Source: Sphingopyxis bauzanensis
GTDB lineage: Bacteria; Pseudomonadota; Alphaproteobacteria; Sphingomonadales; Sphingomonadaceae
Direction: 5' to 3'
Assembly: GCF_002205675.1 (NCBI RefSeq)
Contig: NZ_NISK01000002.1
Coordinates: forward strand, 953,076 to 1,017,075
Length of the DNA: 64,000 nt
The notes beneath the pieces were generated by a model, which worked only from the letters and a program-made list of their open reading frames with translations, was not told the DNA's origin and made no database searches. The position numbers and the translations under genes are program-made. Below, one piece after another: positions 25,387-33,602 of this stretch; position 1 is the first letter of the stretch; each line of letters opens with the position of its first letter.

Positions 25387-25417
25387 CGCCAAGGGCTGAA
25401 GGACCCTTTGCGATTCC

Positions 25418-25903
25418 ATGATCGTCATTGCGGTCTTTATTGGATTGCTGACCCTCGCCGCTGGCTATGCCCAGTGGCGGGGCGGCGCGCCGGAGAAGCT
25501 CGCGGCCACCGCGATGTTCGGCGCGATGCTTGCGACCTTGTGGGTCGGCTCGCACGCGCCATCGTTCAACGGAACGCAATGGGAATTGCTCGTGGTGGAC
25601 TTCGGGCTGTTTGTCGCACTGTGTCTGCTTGCCAATTTCGCCGACCGATTCTGGCCAATGTGGCTTGCGGCCTTCCAACTGGTGGCGGTCGCCTCGCACG
25701 GGGCGAGCGCCTATAACCCGGGGATCCTGCCCGTCGCCTATTGGTGGATCGTGGGGAAGATCTCTTATCCGATGATCGCGATCCTGGTGATCGGGACGCT
25801 GCGGCACGATCGCCGGAAGCGCCTCGGCGGACCAGAGTTTGGATGGACCCATGAGCGCCACCGTGCTCGCGCGGGTTCTGGAGAAACACAATGGACGAGC
25901 TAG
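25418..25903 (+). CDS. Small integral membrane protein
   Basis: 161 residues with about four membrane segments: MIVIAVFIGLLTLAAGYAQW, LAATAMFGAMLATLWVGS, LLVVDFGLFVALCLLANF and YWWIVGKISYPMIAILVIG, then a basic cytoplasmic tail. No family recognised. Its stop (TAG, 25901-25903) coincides with the CTAG target of the adjacent IS, and the gene is intact. In the uninterrupted ancestor it overlapped the start of the MarR-like gene by 13 bases. Confidence 0.6.
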   Translation: MIVIAVFIGLLTLAAGYAQWRGGAPEKLAATAMFGAMLATLWVGSHAPSFNGTQWELLVVDFGLFVALCLLANFADRFWPMWLAAFQLVAVASHGASAYNPGILPVAYWWIVGKISYPMIAILVIGTLRHDRRKRLGGPEFGWTHERHRARAGSGETQWTS

Positions 25904-27454
25904 GAGCCCGTCCACGAACTCTTTTTCGCAGGTGTCGCGGCGGACATGACGGCGTTCGCGCCGGGTTTTGACCTGAGGGGTGGTAGAATCGCGGTGATTG
26001 GGTCCGAATGCCGGGTTGGTTGCGGCCTGTGGCGCTGAAGAGACGCAATCGAAGAGGGCAGAACTACGCTACGGCCCAGAGCTTGGTGATATTGTGGGCG
26101 ATGCAGACGAGGCTCCATTCGTCTTGGACTTTGTCGAGACCGCGCAGGAGGAACTGACGGAATCCGCGCGCTTGCTTGATCTGTCCGAAAACCGGTTCGG
26201 GCAGTTGTTTGCGTAAACGATAGCGACTGCGGTGTCCGCCAAGCTTGAGCTTCTGGCGCATCGCCTGGGTGAGCGGTCCGCCCACCTTGCCTCCGGTCGT
26301 CGGGCGCTTGGCCTGGCCCGTGGCGATGTAAGCGGAAATCTCGCGATCCTTGAGCCCGGCCAGATTGGCTTCGGAGCAATAGCCGGCGTCCGCCGAGATC
26401 TCCCTGGCCTTCTTGCCCTCCATGTTCCGGGTGACAGCGTCGGTGAGCGGGATCAGGCAAGTGGAATCGGCTGACGAGTTCGACAGCGAATGCGCCACGA
26501 TTATTTGCGCGGTCGCATCGACGGCGATCTGACCGTTATACGCCTGAATGAAGCCATCCTTGCCCGGCATGATCCGACTGTCCGGGTCGGTGAAATTGCG
26601 CTGTGCCTTGGGCTTGGGCGTTCCTGGCGGATGCTTGGGCTTGCGGCCTGGCCGCGGTCCATCGCTGCGATCGTCATCATCGCCCTTCGCCTTGGCCTTG
26701 GCATCTTCCTTTGCTCGGGCCTCGGCTTCGAGCGCGACCTTGGCCTCACGGATCCTGGTCAGGCGCTGCTGTTTGTCGGCAACCCAGTCGGGCAACTCGT
26801 CGCCGCGCTGGCCGGCGCCGAGGCTCGCATCATCGCGGCGGTCAGCGGCCTCGGCAGACTTGAGCCAGCTTGCCACTTCGGCCGCAAGCGCCGCTTCGGC
26901 CTTCTGCATGCGGGCATAGCTCATCGCCTTGTGCTTGGACGCATTGGCTTTGATCTTCGTACCGTCCAGCGCGACATGGCCGAGCTTGACCAGGCCAGCC
27001 TCGGCGCACAGCTTCAGCACCTGTACGAACAATCCCGACAGCGCTTTGAGATGCCGCTTGCGAAACTCTGAGATCGTCCGAAAATCCGGCTTCGAACTGG
27101 CCGTCACCGCATGGAAATCGAGCCGGTCTTCGCAAGCCCGCGCGATCCGTCGCGAGGAATAGAGGCCCTGCGTGTACGCGTACAGCAGCAGCGCCGTCAT
27201 CATCGCAGGATGAAACGCCGGCGCCCCACGAGCATCGTCATACGATGCATAGACCGCTTCGAGATCCAGCTCGTCGCGCACCAGATCCCGAACAAAATGG
27301 GCAGGGTGCGAGGACGGGACATAATCCGACACCGAAGGCGGAAACAGGGATACCTGATCAACATCCCAGGGAAGAAAGCGCTTGCTCATCCCCCGACTGA
27401 ATCAAAACTCATCGCCGCAGTCCAGCCCAAATATGCTAAATCGTGGACGGGCTC
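25904..27454 (-). mobile_element. IS1182-type insertion sequence, 1,551 bp
   Basis: Perfect 14-bp terminal inverted repeats, GAGCCCGTCCACGA at 25904-25917 and its complement at 27441-27454. CTAG flanks both ends (25900-25903 and 27455-27458) and is either a 4-bp target duplication or a palindromic target. One transposase gene fills the element. Removing the element and one CTAG restores an open reading frame across the junction, so the insertion is a simple, recent-looking event. Confidence 0.9.
26064..27389 (-). CDS. IS1182-family transposase
   Basis: 441-residue DDE transposase. The N-terminus (FLPWDVDQVSLFPPSVSDYV) and HPAMMTALLLYAYTQGLYSS are typical of the IS1182 family. The catalytic domain reads HVALDGTKIKANASK (first Asp), ISADAGYCSEANLAGL (second Asp) and PEPVFGQIKQARGFRQFLL (Glu). 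A Lys/Asp-rich linker of about 90 residues separates the first two. It is intact, with no frameshift, and sits wholly inside the element, so the copy may be active. Confidence 0.93.
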   Translation of the reverse strand: MSKRFLPWDVDQVSLFPPSVSDYVPSSHPAHFVRDLVRDELDLEAVYASYDDARGAPAFHPAMMTALLLYAYTQGLYSSRRIARACEDRLDFHAVTASSKPDFRTISEFRKRHLKALSGLFVQVLKLCAEAGLVKLGHVALDGTKIKANASKHKAMSYARMQKAEAALAAEVASWLKSAEAADRRDDASLGAGQRGDELPDWVADKQQRLTRIREAKVALEAEARAKEDAKAKAKGDDDDRSDGPRPGRKPKHPPGTPKPKAQRNFTDPDSRIMPGKDGFIQAYNGQIAVDATAQIIVAHSLSNSSADSTCLIPLTDAVTRNMEGKKAREISADAGYCSEANLAGLKDREISAYIATGQAKRPTTGGKVGGPLTQAMRQKLKLGGHRSRYRLRKQLPEPVFGQIKQARGFRQFLLRGLDKVQDEWSLVCIAHNITKLWAVA

Positions 27455-27856
27455 CTAGACGACGAGGAGCTCGCCCGGCTTTGCCAGGCGGTTTACCGGT
27501 CACGTCGTGCACGGCCGCGATATATGGCGGCGGCAGGCGATCTGTTCGCCGACCCGATCTGGGATATGATGCTCGATCTCTATATCGCATCGCAGCGCGG
27601 CCAGCTCACGACCGTCACCAATGCCTGCGTTGCCGCCGATGTGCCACAGACGACCGGGCTTCGCTATATCGAGAAGCTGACCTCGCGCGGCCTCGCGGTC
27701 CGGTACAGCCATTTGAAGGATAAGCGGATGCTCGGCCTCGAGCTGACGCCCGAGGGCAAGGCGGCGATGGAGGACATGCTTCGCGAGCTGGTGCGGCTGC
27801 TCGGCGAAGCCGGCTACCGGCACGAAATGATGCCGCCACTCCTCAAGGCGGTGTGA
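27443..27856 (+). CDS. MarR-like winged-helix regulator, 5' end replaced by the IS
   Basis: Winged-helix domain of about 110 residues: FADPIWDMMLDLYIASQRG, then VPQTTGLRYIEKLTSRGLAV (recognition helix) and the wing DKRMLGLELTPEGKAAM. The original start was ATG 25891 (MDELDDEELARL across the CTAG), with GGAG upstream. The IS now separates codon 4 from the rest. The GTG at 27443 lies in the IS terminal repeat and is in frame, giving a near full-length protein (VDGLLDDEELARL) with no obvious ribosome binding site. It may be expressed weakly, or from an IS promoter, or be dead. Confidence 0.65.
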   Translation: MDGLLDDEELARLCQAVYRSRRARPRYMAAAGDLFADPIWDMMLDLYIASQRGQLTTVTNACVAADVPQTTGLRYIEKLTSRGLAVRYSHLKDKRMLGLELTPEGKAAMEDMLRELVRLLGEAGYRHEMMPPLLKAV

Positions 27857-28123
27857 CCAGCAGGGTTTTGGCCATCGCATCGATGCCGGCGGCGGCGGCG
27901 CGGCCTCGGGACGATCGCGCAGCCCGACAGCGGTCCGCAGAGCATATATGGTCGCAGAATGAGACCAAATGTCGTTGCAACGGCGTGCGAATGACCGTTG
28001 TTTGGCGTTGCGGCAAGCTGGCCGTGGCGGTGGGTACTCTCGGTACGGGTCACCGTCTGACGGGATTTCGCGCAGGCCTGGCGGGCCAGCAGCCTGACGG
28101 GTTCCCCAACAGGGGTGTCGGAC

Positions 28124-28735
28124 ATGGGCGCTGACCATGGACTGAGTGAACGGGCCTATGCGGCCCTCAAGCTGGATCTCGTCGAGGGGGAGTTGCCGCC
28201 GGGCCGCGTGCGGATTCCCCATCTTGTCGAGCGCTACCAAGCCGGCGCGACGCCGGTGCGCGAGGCGATGCTGCGGCTCGTCGGCGAAGGCCTTCTCGTT
28301 ATGCCGGTGCAAGGCGGGTTCGAGGTTCCGGCGCTGGACGAAATCGCGGTCCGGCATCTTTATGAAATTGCACAATGCAGCATCCTCGATGCCGCGGCGT
28401 GCCAGATCGGCGCCGCGTCTCCGCTCGTGTTCGACGAACGCGATGAGACCGGTCGCGCGCCGGCGATCGAGCGACTGTTCGAGTTCCTGGCGGTGCGAAC
28501 CGGCAATCCGTTTTTTCTGGCGCGGGTTCGGGGGCTCAATGATCAGATGCGTCGGATTCGACGTGCCGAAGAGAGCCGATTGAGCGGATTGCACCGCGAG
28601 TTCGCGGCGCTGCTTGGTCAGATCAGGCGCGATGAACGACCGTTGGTGCGGCGATCCCTCATCGCCTATCACAAGCGTCGGCTTCGCCATCTGCCTGAAA
28701 TCGTGGGCGCGATCCCTCCGGGGAGGCGAACGTAA
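28124..28735 (+). CDS. GntR-family transcriptional regulator
   Basis: 203 residues from ATG 28124 (AGGGG upstream; a GTG at 28115 is also possible). The N-terminal winged helix is GntR-like: GELPPGRVRIPHLVERYQ, ATPVREAMLRLVGEGLL and VPALDEIAVRHLYEI. A shortened FCD-like helical domain follows. It directly precedes the lasso precursor, and GntR genes occur beside related lasso loci, so it probably controls the precursor promoter. A palindrome at 28794-28809 is a candidate operator. Confidence 0.78.
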   Translation: MGADHGLSERAYAALKLDLVEGELPPGRVRIPHLVERYQAGATPVREAMLRLVGEGLLVMPVQGGFEVPALDEIAVRHLYEIAQCSILDAAACQIGAASPLVFDERDETGRAPAIERLFEFLAVRTGNPFFLARVRGLNDQMRRIRRAEESRLSGLHREFAALLGQIRRDERPLVRRSLIAYHKRRLRHLPEIVGAIPPGRRT

Positions 28736-28793
28736 GGCCGGCGTTACCCATATTGGACTTAAGTATCGGATATATAGGTCAGATGCGGGACCA

Positions 28794-28809
28794 TATATCT
28801 TAGGATATA
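28794..28809 (+). promoter_or_regulatory. Palindrome in lasso precursor promoter region
   Basis: TATATC (28794-28799) and GATATA (28804-28809) around TTAG, in an AT-rich stretch 64 bases upstream of the precursor start. A related half, GTATCGGATATA, lies about 25 bases upstream. Possible binding site for the adjacent GntR- or MarR-type regulator. The region also holds TTGGAC (from 28753) as a possible -35 box. Confidence 0.4.
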
Positions 28810-28872
28810 CGCCTTTTCTTGGCGATCCTTTCAGAGCTGCGACCCAGCAGCAGGATGTGAAAGGAGACTATC

Positions 28873-29010
28873 ATGAACAAGGAACTCGACCATCGCGACG
28901 ACGAGCTCATCGATCTCGGTTCGGTCACCGAAGAAACGAAGGGCCCCGGCTTCATCAACAACGACGGCGTCGGCGGCAAGCTGCCGTTCGCTGGTCTTTC
29001 GGACGACTGA
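28873..29010 (+). CDS. Lasso peptide precursor (A)
   Basis: 45 residues, preceded by AAGGAG six bases from the ATG. The leader is 23 residues (MNKELDHRDDELIDLGSV, then TEETK), with the conserved Thr at position -2. The core is 22 residues: it begins GPGFINND and ends AGLSDD. Gly1 and Asp8 would close an 8-residue isopeptide ring, leaving a 14-residue loop and tail that includes Lys13, Pro15 and Phe16. From memory, sphingonodin I also begins GPG, has Asp8 and ends GLSDD, so this is a new member of that group. Only one precursor is present. Confidence 0.92.
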   Translation: MNKELDHRDDELIDLGSVTEETKGPGFINNDGVGGKLPFAGLSDD

Positions 29011-29020
29011 AAGGCAGGGC

Positions 29021-29728
29021 GTGCGAGCCGTAATGGCTCGCGCGCCTGACGCTCGTAGCATGTCCATGGCCTTTGCACTTCACGAGAGTATCCGCTTCTG
29101 CATCAGCGGCGGGCAAGTCATTCTGTTAGACATTCGAGCGGAAAGGTATTTCGCGCTTCCCAAAAGCTACACCGATGCTTTTCACCATTGGCTAGGGGGT
29201 GAGCCGATTACGGAGCGAGAAGTAAATTGTCTGGAGCGGCTTATCAGAAGAGGAGTTCTCTGCCGCACCGCGGACGAACCGTCTCGGTCTGACAACCGCA
29301 GTCTTGGCGCATTCGTGCCGACCGCCGTGCTCAACACCTCCCTCGTGCGACCATCGCTGCTTGCTGTCGTCAAGGCGATCGGAGCTCGTCTTCTATGGGC
29401 GTGGCGCATGAAGCATTGGCGGCTTGAGCGGCAGCTGCACCATCTGGAGGGACTGGGAGACAGCAGAAAAGCGACACCAACGGCGGAAATGAGAGCCATC
29501 GTCTACGCCTTCGAGCTGGCCGACCGGGTCCTTGGCAGCCACGACAAATGCATGGAACGATCCTTCGCCCTGGTGTCGGTTTGCCGGAAGTACGGTTTGC
29601 GAGCGCAGGCGGTTATCGGAGTGCAGAACGCGCCATTTGCGGCGCACTGCTGGGTTCAGGACGGAGAGATCGTTCTCAACGAACAACCTGATCGAGTACA
29701 GCTGTTCACGCCCATCATGGTGATATGA
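29021..29728 (+). CDS. Lasso leader peptidase (B): RRE plus transglutaminase-like protease
   Basis: 235 residues, the fused B type. Residues about 16-90 form the RRE/PqqD-like leader-binding domain (ALHESIRFCISGGQVILLDI). Residues 150-235 are the cysteine protease: Cys177 (HDKCMERS), His209 (AAHCWV) and Asp214 (VQDGEIV). It removes the leader after Lys23. The start is GTG 29021 with AAGG at the right distance; ATGs at 29033 and 29060 are alternatives. The stop overlaps the start of C. Confidence 0.92.
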   Translation: MRAVMARAPDARSMSMAFALHESIRFCISGGQVILLDIRAERYFALPKSYTDAFHHWLGGEPITEREVNCLERLIRRGVLCRTADEPSRSDNRSLGAFVPTAVLNTSLVRPSLLAVVKAIGARLLWAWRMKHWRLERQLHHLEGLGDSRKATPTAEMRAIVYAFELADRVLGSHDKCMERSFALVSVCRKYGLRAQAVIGVQNAPFAAHCWVQDGEIVLNEQPDRVQLFTPIMVI

Positions 29729-31491
29729 TGCCGGTGCAGTATCTGATTCTGGCTAGCGGTGCGCCCGGTTGGAATGAGGCATTCGTCCGATCGCTGGTCT
29801 TTCGCACCGCCATGTCTGTGGCCTATCAGAGCGATAACCTGATCGCGTTGGTGAACGATCCCAGCGAGATGCTTCTAACTCCCGACGGGAATGGATTTAT
29901 CGTTGGGAAGCTTTTCCGAGCGTCCGGCGAATTCGATAAGATTGATGCTTTTACGCGAGAGGAAGCTGAAACGATAGGGCGGGACAGTCGGCTAGTCTCC
30001 CAATATTGGGGCAGCTATGTCTCAGCGTTTCGCACCGATCGGGAAGTTGGCATCCTACGGGATCCGTTGGGTGGCCTGCCTTGTTATTACACTTCGTCCC
30101 GAGGTTTAACCGCATTTGTCTCAGACGCGCCAATTCTAGAAAAAGCCGGCTTGCTCAGGCCTTTGGTCGATCTTGCGGCTGTCGGTCGCACGCTCTATTT
30201 TAGCCAACTCCCCACCGAGGGCACCGCAATTTCCGGTCTGAAGCAGCTGCTACCTGGCCAAATGATAACTTTGGCGGATCATGAAACCAATTTGACGCAG
30301 CAGTGGAGCCCTTGGGACCACATGGCGCCACGCGCATCGGAAGATCTCCACACACGAAGCGAACGGCTTGAGCACCTGATCCGTCGTACTCACGCGGCGT
30401 GGGCCAAATGCTATCCGCGATCCCTCATCGGGCTCTCGGGGGGGCTCGATTCATCGATCGTCGCCGTTTGTTTGGCGGAAGCGTGTGAAACCGTCCACTG
30501 CCTCACAGCCGTTACATCTGATCCGGTGGGCGATGAGCGACTTTATGCCCGCATGATATGCGATCAGACCGGCACTGCGTTCCATGAGAAGGAATATGCG
30601 GACGCGGCCATAGAAATGGGTCGTTCGGTTGCTGAAGGCGTTCCCATTCCAAATGGTAAAACACATGAGATGGCTTACAATCGCGTTGTACGTGAGGCGG
30701 CACGCCGGCTCAATGTCGATGCTTTTTTTGTGGGCGCTGGCGGTGACAATGTTTTCTATCTGACGCATTCGGCGAGGCCGATCGTCGATCGGTATCTCGC
30801 CGAAGGGATTTCCAAGAACCTCTACGCCACTATATTGGACATCTGTTCGATCACGGGCGCAAGTTTTTGGCAGGCTATTTCCGAGGCAGTCCGGATAGGC
30901 ATCCGCGGTCGCCGACGTGCCCAAATCTGGCATGTCGATACGGACTATCTGGACCGCGAGCTTGTCGCGAACGCGGCAGAATCACCCGTTCAGCACCCAT
31001 GGCTGCGCGCACCAAAGGACGCCAGCTATGGGAAATTGGGGCATGTGGCCATGATCCTGCGAGCGCTCCATCATATCGAACATCGCGACAAGCAGTTGAC
31101 TGTTCCGATGATCAGTCCCCTTCTCTCACAACCGATAGTCGAAGCGTGTCTGGCAATACCATCGTGGGAGGCTTGTCATGGCGGCCAGGATCGCTCTGCT
31201 GCTCGCAGAGCTTTCTCAGCAGCCTTGCCATCTCGTGTGGTTGGTCGCCGTGGGAAAGGCAGTCCGGACGGCTTCGTTGGGGGCTTTATTCGTCATCATT
31301 GCGGGGAGATTGCAGATCGGCTCTTAAACGGACACTTGGCGACAAATCGTCTCATCGATCGCCAAGCCCTCGAGATCGCATTGCGGCCGACCACTCCTCT
31401 TCAACGAAATGATTGCGCTCGGATCATGGAACTCCTTGATGCTGAGGCCTGGATCGATCACTGGTCTTCAACGTCAAGAGACCGAGCCTGA
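29725..31491 (+). CDS. Lasso cyclase (C), asparagine-synthetase-like
   Basis: 588 residues homologous to asparagine synthetase B. The N-terminal 200 residues keep the glutaminase-like fold but lack an N-terminal Cys. The ATP-pyrophosphatase loop is LIGLSGGLDSS at about residue 234, and GAGGDNVFY follows near 340. It adenylates Asp8 and joins it to Gly1. The ATG overlaps the B stop (coupled). Its last 34 bases overlap the convergent isopeptidase gene. Confidence 0.93.
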   Translation: MMPVQYLILASGAPGWNEAFVRSLVFRTAMSVAYQSDNLIALVNDPSEMLLTPDGNGFIVGKLFRASGEFDKIDAFTREEAETIGRDSRLVSQYWGSYVSAFRTDREVGILRDPLGGLPCYYTSSRGLTAFVSDAPILEKAGLLRPLVDLAAVGRTLYFSQLPTEGTAISGLKQLLPGQMITLADHETNLTQQWSPWDHMAPRASEDLHTRSERLEHLIRRTHAAWAKCYPRSLIGLSGGLDSSIVAVCLAEACETVHCLTAVTSDPVGDERLYARMICDQTGTAFHEKEYADAAIEMGRSVAEGVPIPNGKTHEMAYNRVVREAARRLNVDAFFVGAGGDNVFYLTHSARPIVDRYLAEGISKNLYATILDICSITGASFWQAISEAVRIGIRGRRRAQIWHVDTDYLDRELVANAAESPVQHPWLRAPKDASYGKLGHVAMILRALHHIEHRDKQLTVPMISPLLSQPIVEACLAIPSWEACHGGQDRSAARRAFSAALPSRVVGRRGKGSPDGFVGGFIRHHCGEIADRLLNGHLATNRLIDRQALEIALRPTTPLQRNDCARIMELLDAEAWIDHWSSTSRDRA

Positions 31492-33602
31492 GTATTTGCA
31501 CCGGGTCCACGAAGCTTCCATTCATCGCGCATTATCTTCCACCGTTCGGCTTCTTCTCTACGGGCGGGATTCTGCGGAAGCTCGTCCTTCAACCAGAAAT
31601 TGAACCAAGCCAAATTGCGAAGATAGATGGCGAGCCGATGCGCGGGCTGAGACTTGATGTGATCCTCGTCGGGAAAGATATAAAGATCGCTGGGCGTTCC
31701 AATTTGTTGCAACGCTGTATGGCTTCCTACCATCGCCAAAAACTCATTGTCCGCAGCCTGGAAGAGCATTGGGAATCGGACCCGTTCCGGTTGCGACATA
31801 AAAGCGATCTTCGACCAGAAGCCAACATCATTGTCGGCAAGCCGGGGCCATCCGCTCTCATGATATGCCTGCGCGATCATCGGACCCAGAATTGCATCTT
31901 GGTCAGGCTCCAGCGCGCAGCCAGAAACCGATCCGGCCGCGAATTTGACGCTGTTGATTGCGGCAAACTTAGCCGTGGTACAGCCATCACTCAGGCCTGA
32001 AATGCCGACCTTGTCGGTGGCAATCAGTCCTCTTTTCTCCAGAGAAGAAATCGCAGTTTCGATCGCGGAAAGGATTTGCTTTCTGCCTACGAAATTTTGG
32101 TTGAACGCGGCTGCTAGTTCCCCCGCATCCTTCTGCCTGCCAATGATGTCTTCATAAGTCAGATTATCGACGCTGAGTATGAAATACCCCTCATTGGCAA
32201 ACGTCTGGATGGGGATCTCGTCCCCTGTGCTGCCCCGAAGAAAGCCCTTCGTGCGATACTGGACGATCACAATTGGATAGCGTTGACCGGCGCGGTAACC
32301 GACAGGATACACAAGGTCGCCGTACCAAGGCACGCCGAATCCATTCCGCCAATTGAGCCTTTCCACGCGCCCCAGGAGCAGGTGGTCGAACTCGGGATTG
32401 GGGTCGAACAGCTTTTCAGCTTCCTTTTTTCGCAAGTCGAACTTTACGAAGTGGCGAGGTGCACTTGAGCGTTCACGGAGGCAGAGCAAGCCGTTCCCAC
32501 TAGGCTGACACTCGATGAGAGCATCACTCGTAACAATCGCGCGCGAAGCGGAAGGCGCCTCAGGCCTCCACAGATAAATTCCCGTGAGGCTGTTGGCCCA
32601 GCCCTCGCGCCGCGTAAAGATCAGCTCTGCTCCATCGGAAGTCCAGCCGATCATAGACGATCGGTCCAGCTTGCAGACGTTGGGCGGACAATCGAAGCGG
32701 TCGGTCCCAATCGTGGCAATCAGCCTATAGTCCGGCGGATAGCTCTGGGTTTCTTCTGTTTCGATCCATGCCTCCCGCTGTCCTGGACCAGACGCGCGGC
32801 GCGGTTGCTCCTCACCGACGCCGAAGACACGACTCTCGGCCTCGGTGGCGGCACGCTCCGCGCCGGTTTCAATGTCGACGACTATGTACCGTGACGAAGT
32901 GGCTGGTACTTGCGGCCGCCCTCCGCGGACGGGGAACGCTCGCTCGTCATAGCGCCATCCGCTCAAGCCTTCGAGGTCGATCCCGCGTTCTTGTTCTGGG
33001 ATACCTGGCCGCGTCGAATAAATGATGGATTGATCGTCGTCCGATAGTCGGAAATCATCTACATCAGTTGGAGATTTCGTAATCTGGCGAGCATTTGCAC
33101 CGTCCAAACTCGCAAGCCAGACTTGATTCGATCCATTATCGCGCTTCAAATACGCTATCAGCTTGCCGTTCGGCAGCCACCGCGGCGTAATGGGGGCCGG
33201 GGTTCCGATTTGGAAGGCTGACCACCCATACCACGCCGGACGGTCCATAATGAGTTCGTGGCTGATGTCGATTAATTGACGCTTGGCACCGGGACGAAGC
33301 GGCAGCACGACTAGTCCCGCACAATATGAGTTTGTCTCGGGGTCTGCGCGATGAAGCTGGAACGCAATGCTTTGCTTGTCTGGTGAAAGCGTGAATAGGG
33401 GACGCGAGGGATCCGCGGCATAGGGTTGACCGATATCCCGAAGCTCGACGAGATGATCTGCCGTGACGGACGAGCGCGGGAGCTTCGCCGCTTCGGTCGG
33501 CAAAAGCCCTTCGCAGCGATCATCGGCGCTTGCAGGACTAGCGAAAATGACGAGAGCGCACAGCCAAACGGCGGCGAAAGAATTTCTGGCACGACGCATC
33601 AT
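31458..33602 (-). CDS. Lasso peptide isopeptidase (AtxE2-like, prolyl-oligopeptidase fold)
   Basis: 714 residues with a signal peptide (FAAVWLCALVIFASPASA) and a propeller-like middle part. The alpha/beta-hydrolase domain has Ser at GLSDGC (about 534), Asp in QAADNEF (about 616) and His in DEDHIKSQ (about 647). Such enzymes cut the isopeptide ring of the cognate lasso peptide in the periplasm. The start (ATG 33602) shares a base with the TonB receptor stop (TAATG), so the two are co-translated. The 3' end overlaps the C gene on the other strand by 34 bases. Confidence 0.92.
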   Translation of the reverse strand: MMRRARNSFAAVWLCALVIFASPASADDRCEGLLPTEAAKLPRSSVTADHLVELRDIGQPYAADPSRPLFTLSPDKQSIAFQLHRADPETNSYCAGLVVLPLRPGAKRQLIDISHELIMDRPAWYGWSAFQIGTPAPITPRWLPNGKLIAYLKRDNGSNQVWLASLDGANARQITKSPTDVDDFRLSDDDQSIIYSTRPGIPEQERGIDLEGLSGWRYDERAFPVRGGRPQVPATSSRYIVVDIETGAERAATEAESRVFGVGEEQPRRASGPGQREAWIETEETQSYPPDYRLIATIGTDRFDCPPNVCKLDRSSMIGWTSDGAELIFTRREGWANSLTGIYLWRPEAPSASRAIVTSDALIECQPSGNGLLCLRERSSAPRHFVKFDLRKKEAEKLFDPNPEFDHLLLGRVERLNWRNGFGVPWYGDLVYPVGYRAGQRYPIVIVQYRTKGFLRGSTGDEIPIQTFANEGYFILSVDNLTYEDIIGRQKDAGELAAAFNQNFVGRKQILSAIETAISSLEKRGLIATDKVGISGLSDGCTTAKFAAINSVKFAAGSVSGCALEPDQDAILGPMIAQAYHESGWPRLADNDVGFWSKIAFMSQPERVRFPMLFQAADNEFLAMVGSHTALQQIGTPSDLYIFPDEDHIKSQPAHRLAIYLRNLAWFNFWLKDELPQNPARREEAERWKIMRDEWKLRGPGANTQARSLDVEDQ

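Noticed and set aside
27500..28690. A 396-codon minus-strand frame across the MarR- and GntR-type genes
   Set aside because: Both rightward proteins have clear winged-helix domains; the minus frame has none.
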